DNA from: Liopterus haemorrhoidalis | Taxonomy: Eukaryota; Arthropoda; Insecta; Coleoptera; Dytiscidae | Direction: 5' to 3' | NCBI GenBank assembly: GCA_963971575.1 | Contig: OZ020622.1 | Location: 15,068,879 to 15,132,878 of the forward strand | DNA: 64,000 nucleotides | Part shown: positions 10,339 through 20,538 of the stretch, one piece after another | Layout: every line of letters starts with the position of its first letter | How positions within the stretch are numbered: the stretch's first letter is position 1 | Notes under the pieces: model-generated | Seen by the model: only the letters and a program-made list of their open reading frames with translations | What the model was told of the DNA's origin: nothing | Database searches by the model: none | Made by a program: the position numbers and the translations under genes

Positions 10339-10484
10339 AGCCGGATTCTTTGGTTTAAGCGGAACTTGATTTTGAAATCTAGTAACTTTTAACGATTGAA
10401 TGAAGCTTTTGATCATTTTGTTTAGCAAAAGCAGAGCTGCAGCACTCCCAAAATTAAATTAATTTAAACATAGTAGACGCTTAT
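10339..10484 (+). mobile_element. Repeat B left-end fragment
   Basis: CCGGATTCTTTGGTTTAAGC, then GGAACTTGATTTTGAAATC, matches the left end of repeat B (26318, 41858, 49068). The right end is missing, apparently lost at the junction with repeat A. Confidence 0.5.
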
Positions 10485-10825
10485 ATTTTTTTTTGAAAAA
10501 ATTGGCTGACTGAAAATGGGAGTTTACTCGTTTCGGTTTTAAGATTTTTGTTAAAAATATTTCGAAAAAATTTATTGAACAAAAGTTGCTATAAAAGCAA
10601 TAACTAATAACTTTTATTTGAGACGTTTTTTGATAAAACGAAAAATTTCGAATAATTTCTGTAAAATTTTTCATACTTATTTGTAATGTTTCCATGGTCA
10701 TGATAAATAATATCTCTGTTAGAAAATATAAGGCCAAGATATTTCTACTCTGCTGCTAGAATCTATTTTATATAAGTACTTTATGATGGCGGTCGGTCCT
10801 GTGGTGGCCACAGCTGATTTTTTTA
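10485..10825 (+). repeat. Repeat A copy 3, 5'-truncated
   Basis: This is the 3' half of repeat A, from GGCTGACTGAAAATGGGAG to the GGCGGTCGGTCCTGTGGTGG end. The array and left terminus are missing. It abuts the direct repeat that flanks D1. Confidence 0.7.
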
Positions 10826-10887
10826 CATTACTATAACAACGCAAAACACACAACACAGTAATGAAAAATCTTAATTGTTTGCTGTTT
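10824..10887 (+). repeat. Left copy of a ~65-bp direct repeat flanking D1
   Basis: TTACATTACTATAACAACGC, then CAACACAGTAATGAAAA and TCTTAATTGTTTGCTG. The same sequence, with small changes, follows D1 at 11811-11884. It is far longer than any transposon target duplication. Confidence 0.8.
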
Positions 10888-11810
10888 TTTAGGGTTTTGT
10901 AGGTATGACCAAAAAACCCTTATACCGTCATTTTGTCGTCTGTCTGTCTGTCTGTCTGTCTGTCTGTTCGGTAAAAATTGTAGCCAAACGGCTAAACCTA
11001 GAGAGTTGAAATTTGGCATGCTTATACAACTCTTTCACCCGCATATAGGAAAAATACTAAAACATCTAAAAAACATACCCCCCTAAAAATATAAACAAAT
11101 ATGTGCTCATCGAAAACAAAAATATTTTTTTTAAATTCTGAGTAGGGTATCAAATGAAAGCCCTTAGTACGTGGATTAACGATCAAATTTTTAGTTTTGC
11201 AAAATAAATTATTTTGATGCGATTTTCGCCAAAATTGTGCAAAAAAAATTTTGTCCCACACCCTGTAGCCCAGATGGTTTAATCTAAAAATCTAAAAAAA
11301 TTCTAAGTAATGTATATTGGTGTGAACCGAAATAGTAAAACAGGAATTTTTGATCAGATTATGTTTTCGGAAAATAACGCATTTTTTGTGGTTTTTGGTT
11401 CACAAAGTACAAAAGTTATACCAATGTAAGACACTCACATGCAAGGCGTGCGATAGCTTAATGGATTAGAGCATTAGTGTCGTAAGCTGGAAAACGAAGG
11501 GTTTCGAGTTCGAGTACGGAGCGAATTTTATTTTTTCTGTTTTTTTTTTGCATTTTTATTATGTTGAAATTATTTTGTCAAAATTCTAGTTATATTTTGA
11601 CAAATGATGCATTTAATTTTTAAGAGCGTAAATTTAATAACCAGTCTTATTATATGATTAACAGACGATAAATTATTTTAAAAATATCGTTCATTTTGCC
11701 GTGATTACTACAAAGTAAAATTTGTCCTACACACTCAGCATACCGCCTTCACTTATTATATACCTGCGAAACCCTGAAATGTGTGAATATTCACACTTCA
11801 CATAAATTTT
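10885..11810 (+). mobile_element. Repeat D1 with tRNA-like cassette
   Basis: The left end is AGGGTTTTGTAGGTATGACC followed by AAAAAACCCTT, a hairpin. A short (TCTG)n array follows at about 10938-10965, then the body blocks TAGCCAAACGGCTAAACC, GGAATTTTTGATCAGATTA and CGGAAAATAACGCA. The cassette is at 11443-11523. The right body continues from TCAAAATTCTAGTTATATTT to TACCTGCGAAACCCTGAAAT and the GTGTGAATATTCACAC hairpin. The two ends share AGGGTTTTGYAGGTA in inverted orientation. No transposase is present. The family is defined by the six copies listed in the summary. Confidence 0.8.
11443..11523 (+). ncRNA. tRNA-like cassette in D1 (Thr/CGT-like)
   Basis: TAGCTTAATGGATTAGAGC gives a clear D arm: stem GCTT/GAGC, and an A box matching TRGYNNARNGG. 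Next comes a possible anticodon arm with loop GTCGTAA, which has U33 and anticodon CGT. A T-arm-like segment, GGGTTTCGAGTTCGAG, follows, but its B box is imperfect and the acceptor stem does not pair. I read it as a decayed tRNA-derived sequence. The isotype call is tentative. Confidence 0.5.
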
Positions 11811-11884
11811 TTTTACATTACTATAACAACGCAAAACCCACAACACAGTAATGAAAACTTATCTTAATTGTTTGCTGTTTTTTT
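11811..11884 (+). repeat. Right copy of the ~65-bp direct repeat flanking D1
   Basis: Matches 10824-10887: TTACATTACTATAACAACGC, CAACACAGTAATGAAAA and TCTTAATTGTTTGCTG. It differs by a few substitutions and a short insertion. Confidence 0.8.
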
Positions 11885-12638
11885 ATATTTGTTTTTGAGT
11901 ACATCGCTCGTATATTCTCGTCATCCTTTACAGAAGGGTGTGTTATTTTATTTAAAGTAGTAAATAACATTTCTGGTTGACACACTTTCGATATATATAT
12001 TTTTATTCTTCATATTTGTGAGGTATTGAATGCAAGCATGATAGATCACAGGGTTAGTAGCGAGTGCGACCCCCTGGGGGGCCGCAAATAATCATTTCAC
12101 ACACTGCTTATATACTTGTCAATTCCGAATACCGCGTATTGAACACCTCGTCCTTACTGTGACACATCTAACCGTTCACCGCCTCTATTCACTGACCTTA
12201 AGAACCATTTCACCTCAACGAACCACATTCAAAACTCGTGCAATCGACAGTAGGTACTCCTTCGCAATAAAATACACAAATAATCGACTGTGTAGTCATT
12301 TAATTTTACAAGTGAGACTTGTACTGTTTTTGAAAATCAAATGAACTAACGAGAAACATGATCTTAACCGTACAAAAACAAATAATAAATTTATAAAACA
12401 AAGAAAGATCTATGACCTATTTAAACCGGACTCATATAAATAAGATCTAATTACTGAATTTAACATTTGAGATGATTGTTTTATGTGTAATTTCAAAATA
12501 TATATATATATATAACTTTTCTGTATATATTATAACGTAAATATTGTAACGGACCCCATAACAGATATAATTAATTTGATATTCACAACAGGGACTTTTC
12601 CAGCATGTCTCAAACGCTCCAAAGTTATACCGATCTAC
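11885..12638. other. No recognisable gene
   Basis: AT-rich, with a (TA)n run near 12498-12514. The ORFs at 12159 and 12447 have no recognisable domain; the second runs into the D6 terminus. Confidence 0.35.
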
Positions 12639-13290
12639 AAAAATTGATGTGAAGTGTGATTTTTCACACATTTCAGGGTTTTGCAGGTATTTAATAACTG
12701 AATGATGATTATTTGGGATGCCAAAACAAATTTTATGTCAAAATATTTTTTTATGAATTTTAATTCGAATGCCTAATACCGTTATTTAAGTTTCTAAATA
12801 TGTGCAGTATTTTTTTTACATATCAAGGTTCATTATGATTTTGAAAATTGCGCCTATAGCTTATATATATATAGCTATTGGTTGCTTAAATCATTAGCCC
12901 CGCCCTCTGATTTCGTATACATCAAACAGAATTAAATTATAATTTCAACCATTGTTGCCAGATGTATGATTTAAATCGTATTTGTACGATTATTTTTGCA
13001 TGTGTACGATGTACGATTTCTTGGTATCAGATGTACGATTTTTTTGATGTTTTTATTGCTGAAACATATTTATTTATATACATTTTTAGTAAGTTAAATA
13101 TTAATATTATATAATGCGATATATTGAATATTTTAGCCCTTGGATTTCAAATCGACGCGCTCTTAAATAGAATGGTTTATCCCTTTTTACCCTTTTCTAT
13201 GTGTGTACCTCGCTAAGATCGGGTATGCTCGAACATATTCCAATGTTCAAAAATATAAAGCTCACTCCTCATTAGTTAGAGTACTGTACT

Positions 13291-13645
13291 CAGTGGCGCA
13301 CCCAGAAGGGGCCCCCTCCAAGAAGGATGGAAATACCAAATTTTTTAATTAGCATTATGGATCTTAGGTAAATATATAGATATGGATTTAAAAGTAGAGA
13401 TGATGACCTTTTTTTTCTCTCATCACTTGTACTTTACTAGTGAGGACCTTTCTTTATTTGTTCATCACTTGTATTTTACAAGTGAGGACCTTGTTTTTTG
13501 CTCATCACTTGTATTTTACAAGTGAGGACCTTTTTGTTTTTTGTCATCGAAGCGAGGAGCTTTTTTTTATATCTTCACTTTTTTTTATATCTTCACTTTT
13601 TTTTGTCTAACGCCCCCCCCCCCAAGAAAAATGGGTGCGCCACTG
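13291..13645. mobile_element. hAT MITE with GAGGACC minisatellite, TSD ACTGTACT
   Basis: TIRs are CAGTGGCGCACCC and GGGTGCGCCACTG. The flanks carry a perfect duplication ACTGTACT (13283-13290 and 13646-13653). Inside are about four tandem units of the type CATCACTTGTATTTTACAAG followed by TGAGGACCTT and a T run. Confidence 0.9.
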
Positions 13646-13879
13646 ACTGTACTACAAACTGAAATCGGTCTTGTCTGTATTAATATATTATTGTATTAAT
13701 GTATTAATATAGAGATATGTATTTCCCTGAGAGTACTCTAATTTTACTGAAATACCTTGTAATTTTTAGTTTTCAACTACTTTAATTAATATTTATGCAT
13801 GTGATAGGTATTAATGTGATTTTTACAAAATGATACAAGATACTGATTTATATATATATATATATATATATATCAGTAT

Positions 13880-14131
13880 CAGAGCCGCATGAAGGGGGGG
13901 GGCGACGGGCCTGGGCGCACTAAGGAAAAGGGCGCTGACGGGCTTGATGAGTAAGGGGCGCCATTGCGGTGTGGTCCTTTTTTTTTGCTCATCACTTAGA
14001 TTTTGGGAGGTGAGGACCTTTATTTTTGCTCATCACTTGGATTTTGAGAGGTCAGGACCTTGTTTTTTATTTGCCAAGGGCGCCAAAACACGGCTTTGCC
14101 CCTAGCGCAAGTTTTCCTTACTGCGGCTCTG
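13880..14131. mobile_element. CAGAGCCGC-type MITE
   Basis: Termini are CAGAGCCGCATGAAGG and CCTTACTGCGGCTCTG. Internal units read CATCACTTGGATTTT, then GAGGTCAGGACCTT. It is the same family as 15700-15944 and 20539-21085. The flanks are (TA)n, so the target duplication cannot be resolved. Confidence 0.75.
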
Positions 14132-14502
14132 TATATATATGTAAATGTTAATTATTATCTAAGTATTTTGTTAATTCAATAAAAAAAATTATCCTTTTCT
14201 GCTACTATGATTGGGCAATAGAAAAATATATGTATACCTAATAATTTTTAAATTAACTACACAGCAAATTTTTTGTACGATTATTTTTTAAAAAATTCGA
14301 TTGTCTGTACGATATTTTTCTTGAAAATACGATAATTTTCTTTTTCATCATCTGGCAACACTGATTTCAACACTTCCCACTGTCTATTAAATTTACGCTT
14401 TTAAAAATTAAATGCAACATTTACCAAAATATAACTAGAATTTTGACAAAATAATTTAAACAAAAGAAAACTGCAAAAAAAAAAACAAAAAAATTAAAAT
14501 TG

Positions 14503-14588
14503 ACAGGATTCGAACTCTAGTTTGCAAGTTACCTGTTTGACAAATTAGAAAACCAATGACTAAACGCACATCGCTATGAGCGCTGACG
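14503..14588 (-). ncRNA. tRNA-like cassette in D6
   Basis: On the minus strand, TTTAGTCATTGGTTTTCTAA can form a 4-bp D stem (TTAG/CTAA), and GCAAACTAGAGTTCGAATCC contains a consensus B box (GTTCGAATC). The A box is weaker. The anticodon arm cannot be drawn cleanly. It occupies the same slot as the cassettes in D1-D5. Confidence 0.45.
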
Positions 14589-15047
14589 TATCAACTTGGT
14601 TACATAGCGAATTAAATATTTAACATATTTTGGTTAAAAACACAAAAAATGCATTATTTTCCGAAAACATAATCTGATCAAAAATTCCTGTTGTACTATT
14701 CCGGTTCACACCAATGTACATTACTTCGAATTTTTTCAGATTTTTAGCTTAAACCATCTTGGCTACAGGGTGTGGGACAAAAAATTTTTTGCACAATTTT
14801 GGCAAAATTCGCTGTCATAATAATTTATTTTGCAAAAATAAAATTATGATCGTTAAACCACGTACTAAGAGCTTTCATTTGATACCATACTCGAGTACAT
14901 ATTTGTTTATATTTTTAGGGGGATATGTTTTTTAGATGTTTTAGTATTTTTCCTATGTGCGGGTCAAAAAGTTGTACAAGCATGCCAAATTTCAACTCTC
15001 TAGGTTTAGCCGTTTGGCTACAATTTTTACCGAACAGTCAGACAGAC

Positions 15048-15110
<63 letters not shown>

Positions 15111-15111
15111 G

Positions 15112-15605
15112 CCCCCATTATTTCGAAGGTAGTAGAGAGGGCTATTTATAACCGATTTTCAAATTTTTTAACAACCCATAATATACTATCAACAAAACAA
15201 TTTGGTTTTCGTCCAACACTATCAACATGTAAAGCTGCGGTGTCCTTGATCAACGACATTGTCGGTAACCTGGAGAGAGGTGAATGTGTGTTAGCATCTT
15301 TTACTGACCTTTACAAAGCTTTTGACTGTGTATCGCACGCAATATTGATAAGTAAACTTTATCAATATGGGATCAGGGGCACCGTTCTTCAGCTGATTGA
15401 GAGCTATTTAACTGATCGTGAACAATCTGTTTATCACAAGAATTCACACTCTCCTGTAGCCAAAATCAACATAGGAGTTGGGCAGGGTTCGATACTGGGC
15501 CCCTTACTTTTCATATTGTTCATCAATGATCTTCCCTCACATGCACATTTATGGTGCATAAATGTTAACATTTTAAAATTTTATTTTAAGGTTCTTATTT
15601 CATTT
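15112..15605 (+). pseudogene. LINE reverse-transcriptase core fragment
   Basis: In frame, the sequence gives PIISKVVERAIYNRF, QFGFRPTLSTCKA, FTDLYKAFDCVSH (RT motif A with its Asp) and GVGQGSILGPLLFILFINDL (motif B). This is the core of a non-LTR reverse transcriptase, the enzyme that copies LINE RNA at the target site. The fragment stops before the YADD catalytic motif and ends in unrelated AT-rich sequence. It begins exactly at the end of the (CAGA)n array of D6, and the open frame runs back through the array as Arg-Gln-Thr-Asp repeats by chance. Both ends are truncated, so it is not functional. It resembles Jockey/CR1-type RT more than L1, but I cannot place the clade. Confidence 0.8.
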
Positions 15606-15699
15606 TTAATTTAAATCTTTAAACCTAAGATCTTGTTTATTTTTATACGTTCTGCTCAATTTGAAATCGCGCGATAATTCATACCGCGGCACTCCTATT

Positions 15700-15944
15700 C
15701 AGAGCCGCAGTAAGGGGGGCGGAGGTGGCAACGGCCCTGGGCGCACTAAGGAAAAGGGCGCTGACGGGCTTGACTAAGGGCGAGGACCTTTTCTTTTTTT
15801 TGCTCGTCACTTGGATTTTTGGAGGTGTGGACCTTTTTTTTGCTTATCACCTAAATTTTGAGAGGTGAGAACCTTGTTTTTATTTGCCAAGGGCGCCAAA
15901 ACACGGCTCTGCCCCTAGCGCAAGTTTTCCTTACTGCGGCTCTG
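15700..15944. mobile_element. CAGAGCCGC-type hAT MITE, TSD CTCCTATT
   Basis: Termini are CAGAGCCGCAGTAAGG and CCTTACTGCGGCTCTG. The flanks carry a perfect 8-bp duplication CTCCTATT (15692-15699 and 15945-15952). GAGGACC/CATCACTT-type internal repeats are present. At 245 bp it is the cleanest copy of its family here. Confidence 0.92.
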
Positions 15945-16059
15945 CTCCTATTTTTCGGGTATTCAACTATTTTGCTACAAGACACTGCCTATATCTATGT
16001 ATAAACTCTCCTTGTGTAGCATCGTGCGGGATAACGTCGTTCTGTATTCCCCATTTATG

Positions 16060-16155
16060 GTTGGTTTATATACGAACAAGAATAAGGAATAGGAACCAAC
16101 CATTAATGGTTGGTTTATATACGGAATAAGAATAAGGAATAGGAAATAAGAATAG
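16060..16155 (+). repeat. Short direct repeats TGGTTGGTTTATATACG
   Basis: TGGTTGGTTTATATACG followed by AACAAGAATAAGGAATAGG is repeated about 50 bp downstream. The reverse complement recurs in the spacer of the hairpin at 16513-16569. Confidence 0.65.
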
Positions 16156-16312
16156 TACACAAGAATAAAAAATATTAAACCGTTTATATAGGACATAACA
16201 TTTCGTCGCTGCGCCTGCGTACTTGCGTTGGCCTGTGTTTAACGTTTGTCACTTGACAAGTTCTTAAAACTTACAAGAAGAATAAATAAAAATAATAAAA
16301 ACATTTTATTGT

Positions 16313-16771
16313 TGTTTACAACCCTCTGATCACAACTGAAAAACATCTGTTGAACAAACTTTATTATGGCAGACATTTTGATTGCTGTGCGCAGGCTTAT
16401 CGTGTCTTATTCTTGAAATAAGAATAAAATGTTGAATGTTACCAACTATTCTTATGTTTAAGTTAAATTTCATTCCTACATAAACCGATATACGGCGCAG
16501 CCATGTTTTAACATCTTGTGTACTATTCTTATTTCCTATTCCTTATTCTTGTTCCGTATATAAACCAACCATTAAACATGGCTGCGCTGTATATCAGTTT
16601 ATGTAGGAATAAAATTTAACTTAAACATAAGAAAAGTTGATAACATTTAACATTTTATTCTTATTCCAAGAATAAGAGACGATAAGCATGCGCACAATGG
16701 TCAAAATGTCGGCCGTAATAAAATTTGTCCAACAGATGTTTTCCAGCTGTGATCAGAAGGTTGGAAACAAC
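16313..16771. repeat. Long inverted repeat, ~200-bp arms
   Basis: The left arm (about 16313-16512) and right arm (about 16570-16771) are near-perfect reverse complements. Examples are CGGCGCAGCCATGTTT with AAACATGGCTGCGCTG, and GTTAAATTTCATTCCTAC with its partner. The spacer is about 57 bp. A transcript would fold into a 200-bp duplex. No ORF is supported. Confidence 0.85.
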
Positions 16772-16859
16772 AATATTATGTGTGAAACACAAGCAAATAA
16801 ATTTACAAAATCTTCTAAATCCTAAAACTATTCTTATTTCCCATTCCATATTCTTGTTC

Positions 16860-17175
16860 CGTAATCAATCATAAGACAGGGAGCTCATAACAGTTTATGG
16901 TCTCCGATTTCATGAAGCATGCCTTTTGGAGGAGAGAATATTTACCCTGTGACAACAAAGAAAGGAGGGTACTAAACCCCTGCAAGCTTTCCGGTTATAT
17001 GGAAAATTGCATTTTCCCTTTATTCCAAATTTTGAGTCTTTCTCTGACTTAATAATGCTTGCCCTTTTATCATAAGAAAGTTAAAACAAATTTAAAGTCT
17101 TAAAAGTATATAAAAAATTATATATGAATCTACAACATTCAAATTCAATGATATAGAGAATACACCTCCATGCGT
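16860..17175. other. No recognisable gene
   Basis: No repeat or coding signal that I recognise. Confidence 0.3.
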
Positions 17176-17229
17176 CATTTTTAGGGTTTTGTAGGTATGA
17201 CCAAAAAACCCTTATACCGTCATTTTGTC

Positions 17230-17263
<34 letters not shown>

Positions 17264-17723
17264 TCGGTAAAAATTTCGGTTGAAATTTGGCATGCTTATA
17301 CAACTCTTTGACCCGCACATAGGAAAAATACTAAAACATCTAAAAAATATATCCCCCTAAAAATATAAACAAAAATGTGCTCATCGAAGAAAAAAATATT
17401 TTTTTATAATTCTGAGTAGGGTATCAAATGAAAGCCCTTGGTACGTGGATTAACGATCAAATTTTTATTTTTGCAAAATAAATTATTTTGAAGCGATTTT
17501 TGCCAAAATTGTGCCAAAAAATTTTTGTCCCACACGCTGTAGCCCAGATGCTTTAAACTAAAAATCTGAAAAAAATCTAAGTAATGTACATTGGTGTGAA
17601 CCGGAATAGTTCAACAGGAATTTTTGATCAGATTAGGTTTTTGGAAAAAAACGCATTTTTTGAGATTTTTGGCTAATAATGTACACAAGTTATAGCTTTG
17701 TAACACGCCACTCTGTAACGTGT

Positions 17724-17780
17724 ATGCTGGTCTAGTGGTATTAGACGCTGATTTTTCACCCAAGTAACCCGATCCGAAAG
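17724..17780 (+). ncRNA. tRNA-Glu(TTC)-like cassette in D2, 5' part
   Basis: TGGTCTAGTGGTATTAGAC is a textbook A box and D arm (stem GTCT/AGAC). TTTTTCACCCAAG resembles the anticodon arm of tRNA-Glu(UUC), with loop TTTTCAC. After removing the 1.18-kb insertion the sequence continues as GGGATCGAACCC (18967-18978), a T arm with a B box matching GWTCRANNC. The acceptor stem does not pair well, so it is tRNA-derived rather than a proven functional tRNA. Confidence 0.55.
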
Positions 17781-18959
17781 ATGAGAGGATAAATCTGACG
17801 CTCGATTGACACATGTGCGCCTGCTTCAAAATGATCTTGAGCGGAGATTAAAAATATAATATTCTGATTTATTGTGGATATATTTAAGATTATCATTAAT
17901 ACATCAATAATAAGACAATAATAATTATCAATTTATTATTTATTTATTTATTTATTTAATAGAACAGCACGTAGCTAATATGAACCATAATACAAAACAA
18001 GAAAAAACAAAAGGAACAAATATCACAGTGTTGTCGATAGTCATAAAATTATTGTTAAGCAACAAATAATTCATTCTTAAATTATAATTTGCTTAAATAA
18101 ATACAAAGGAGATAAAATGAATGAAATTACACGTGTGTGTGTGTGTGTGTTACTACTCACATAGTTAAGAAAAAAAAAAGTTACTTCGGTATTTTTTCAA
18201 TAATATTTTCTTCCTCTTGCGTTGTCAGTTTTTTAAAATGTCGCATATTTTAAAAAAATATGTTCTTAATTTTTTTCCTGGTACTAAATATAGAAATTTG
18301 TTTATTCATTTTTTTATTACTTGGTTCAAATTTTGTCGTATCTAGTTGGTGTTTCAGTTTTTTATTTTCTTTGTTAATTTCTAAACATTTTCTATAAGTA
18401 TAAGCCCAAAGATTGGGCTTCTCATAATAATTTGTGAAAAAATATTCACCAAATATTTTCATGTCATTGTCCGAAAGTAAAAAACTATTGCTTTTGGTAA
18501 CATTTCTATAAATTTTGATTCTTCAAGGGTTATTTCTAAAGTTTTTAAAGTTTGGTGCCCATCACTGCACACCAGGCATTGTAAAACACTTCATTTATAT
18601 CGGATATAAAAAATTGCAATTTATTATACCGATTTTTTTGAAAATTTTACGAAAAAAAAAAATCATAAACAGTAGTGTCCTGCTTGTTTGTAAACATACA
18701 TGATGCAGGAAACCCCTCGCCATATTCGTCGATTACCATTAAAGTTTATCTTATGAATACTTTTTAAATGGACATTTAAATTATATTGTTTTGAAAATAT
18801 TTTATTGCAAATTAATCACATCACAGACATTTTCAATTTATTTAAAAATGTGTGCGCTGCATATAAGTACATGTTAACACAACAGTGGTTTCCTCGTTTC
18901 CCGCTACACTGGAACGCATGCGTATATGTGTCAATCGAGCGTCAGATTTATCCTCTCAT
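17781..18959. mobile_element. TIR element, 9-bp TSD ATCCGAAAG, MULE-like
   Basis: Inverted termini of about 40 bp begin ATGAGAGGATAAATCTGACG. The right end is the reverse complement, with one or two differences over CGCTCGATTGACACAT. The flanks carry ATCCGAAAG at 17772-17780 and 18960-18968. Nine-bp duplications with long TIRs point to Mutator-like elements. The minus ORF 18250-18462 is Lys-rich (KENKKLKHQL) without a domain I recognise. A (TG)n run lies at about 18131-18150 and a (TTTA)n run at about 17936-17962. Confidence 0.8.
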
Positions 18960-18984
18960 ATCCGAAAGGGATCGAACCCTATGA
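18960..18984 (+). ncRNA. tRNA-Glu-like cassette in D2, 3' part (T arm)
   Basis: GGGATCGAACCC directly after the right target duplication completes the T arm of the cassette that starts at 17724. Confidence 0.5.
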
Positions 18985-19408
18985 GAAGAGACTATATTAT
19001 TTTTTGTTTTTATATTGTTTAAATTATTTTTTCAAAATTCTAGTTATATTTTGGTTATACGTTTAATTTTTAAAAGCGTAAATTTAATAGCCAGTGGAAA
19101 TTGTTTAAATTAGAATTTAATTCTGTTTCAATGTACACGAAATCAGAGGGGCGGAACTTATAACAACCAATGGAAGCCATAGGCGCAATTTTTAAAATTC
19201 TTAATGAACCTTGCTATATAAAAAAAAAAAAATACTGCACATATTTAGAAACCTAAATAATGGTATTAGGCGTTCGAATTAAAATTAACAAAAAAAAATA
19301 TTTTAATATAAAATTTGTTTTCGCATCCAAAATAATCATCATTCACTTCCTAAATACCTGCAAAACCCTGAAATGTGTGAAAATTCACACTTTTTCACAT
19401 CAATTTTT

Positions 19409-20428
19409 ATATTATCGTACAAAACAAGTAGCAGGAGACAGACTTCATGTAATCAAACACACATAATTTATTTGTTTACAAAAAAAAAAGGTTAGAATAA
19501 AAAGGATAACTGCACAATCTGAACAAAGTTCGTCTTTGACTTTCTTGCACAGTGTGCACAGTGGTCACGTGACAAAAAAACTTGCACCACACAGAGTTAA
19601 CACTGCACAGTTATGCCGAACGCACCTAGAATAGACCCTCTGGTTCTTATTTTGATTTTTGGTGGCCTCAAATTTTACCTTCCGCCTCTGGTCTCATAGT
19701 TCTCTGTTTACAAAGCACTGATCTACAAATTCCGTGAGAAGAACGGATATTTTCTAGTATAATAAAATAAACAAATCCTTGAGAAACAATGCATAAAAAG
19801 CGGAATAATTATGTTTGTGCCAATATACGATACAAATAACTCAAAACAATGTATTATTCATTATTGCGTCCCCCAGTGCGGGGTGTACGGAGGGAGGAGG
19901 GTTATGTAGCTAGGTCAGACTGATAGGTCACATGACGTATGTCGTCACTTGTTATTAATCTGTTCTCCCCAGGGGGGTGCAACCGTCATATTTGAATATT
20001 TTTGAAGAAGTGTCGCTATTTTTGGTAGACAATTGTCCAACGAATTATTTATGCGTTTTTAAGCGCTTTTAAAAACACGATACAGTCAGTTTGTTCAGAG
20101 AATATGGGGTTTATGTTGTTGGATGCTCGGCTGTAAATATTAATAACAAATGCATTAATTTTATGTGTGCGTCTGTTGGCTATAATATCTTCATGTATCT
20201 GTCAATTTGCATAACTTATATTCGCATTCACTGTTCAAGACTTTGAAATATACTTGCGTGCGCCGAGCGAGCTGAAAAATTACATACTTCACGTGACAGC
20301 CTACGAAGGGGTAGAAAGCTCGTAAATACCCCTACGTCTCCCGGTAACTGTTTCTTTTAATCAAATCATAAATACACCCAACCACAGAGGGATACATTAT
20401 ACAGGTGATTTTAATAAATTGTAATTAC
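19409..20428. other. No recognisable gene
   Basis: CGTACAAAACAAGTAGCAGG (19418 on), then AGACAGACTT, matches the two flanks of the TIR element at 51033-51974 and so behaves as its empty site. The region around 19865-19990 is more GC-rich without a clear ORF. Otherwise nothing. Confidence 0.4.
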
Positions 20429-20538
20429 TACGAGGGCTACCAATTAAGTTGTTACAAAATCTAAGAAATTTTTTTTTGGAACAAACTGTTTATTGCTTTT
20501 CAAAATATTCGCCTTTAAGATTTATATACTTTTGCACG

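Larger units (their letters stand above)
12950..14363. mobile_element. hAT-type element, 8-bp TSD ATTTCAAC
   Basis: Termini are CATTGTTGCCAGATG and CATCTGGCAACACTG, with a perfect 8-bp duplication ATTTCAAC at 12942-12949 and 14364-14371. Subterminal GTACGATT motifs are repeated near both ends, as is usual for hAT transposase binding regions. The 1414 bp include two smaller MITEs (13291-13645 and 13880-14131). There is no transposase ORF. It interrupts repeat D6. Confidence 0.9.
12639..15111 (-). mobile_element. Repeat D6 (reverse), split by a hAT element
   Basis: Read in reverse, the hairpin end (GTGTGATTTTTCACAC, then CAGGGTTTTGCAGG) is at 12639-12690. The body continues to about 12949 and resumes after the hAT insertion at 14364. 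The tRNA-like cassette is at 14503-14588. The remaining body runs to a long (CAGA)n array at 15041-15111. The AGGGTTTTGTAGG terminus is missing because LINE sequence (15112-15605) begins right at the array. Confidence 0.8.
17176..19408 (+). mobile_element. Repeat D2 with Glu-like cassette, split by a 9-bp-TSD element
   Basis: The left end is CATTTTTAGGGTTTTGTAGG with the hairpin partner AAAAAACCC and a (TCTG)n array at about 17231-17263. The body runs to the cassette at 17724, is interrupted at 17781-18959, then resumes from the T arm through TTCTAGTTATATTTTGG to TACCTGCAAAACCCTGAAAT and the GTGTGAAAATTCACAC hairpin. Part of the left body (the TAGCCAAACGG block) is deleted relative to other copies. 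Confidence 0.8.

Noticed and set aside
11443..11523. Functional tRNA-Thr gene
   Set aside because: D arm is good, but acceptor stem does not pair and the B box is off consensus; kept only as tRNA-like.
10824..11884. D1 as an LTR retrotransposon with 65-bp LTRs
   Set aside because: No primer-binding site, polypurine tract or gag/pol, and the other D copies lack the flanking repeats.
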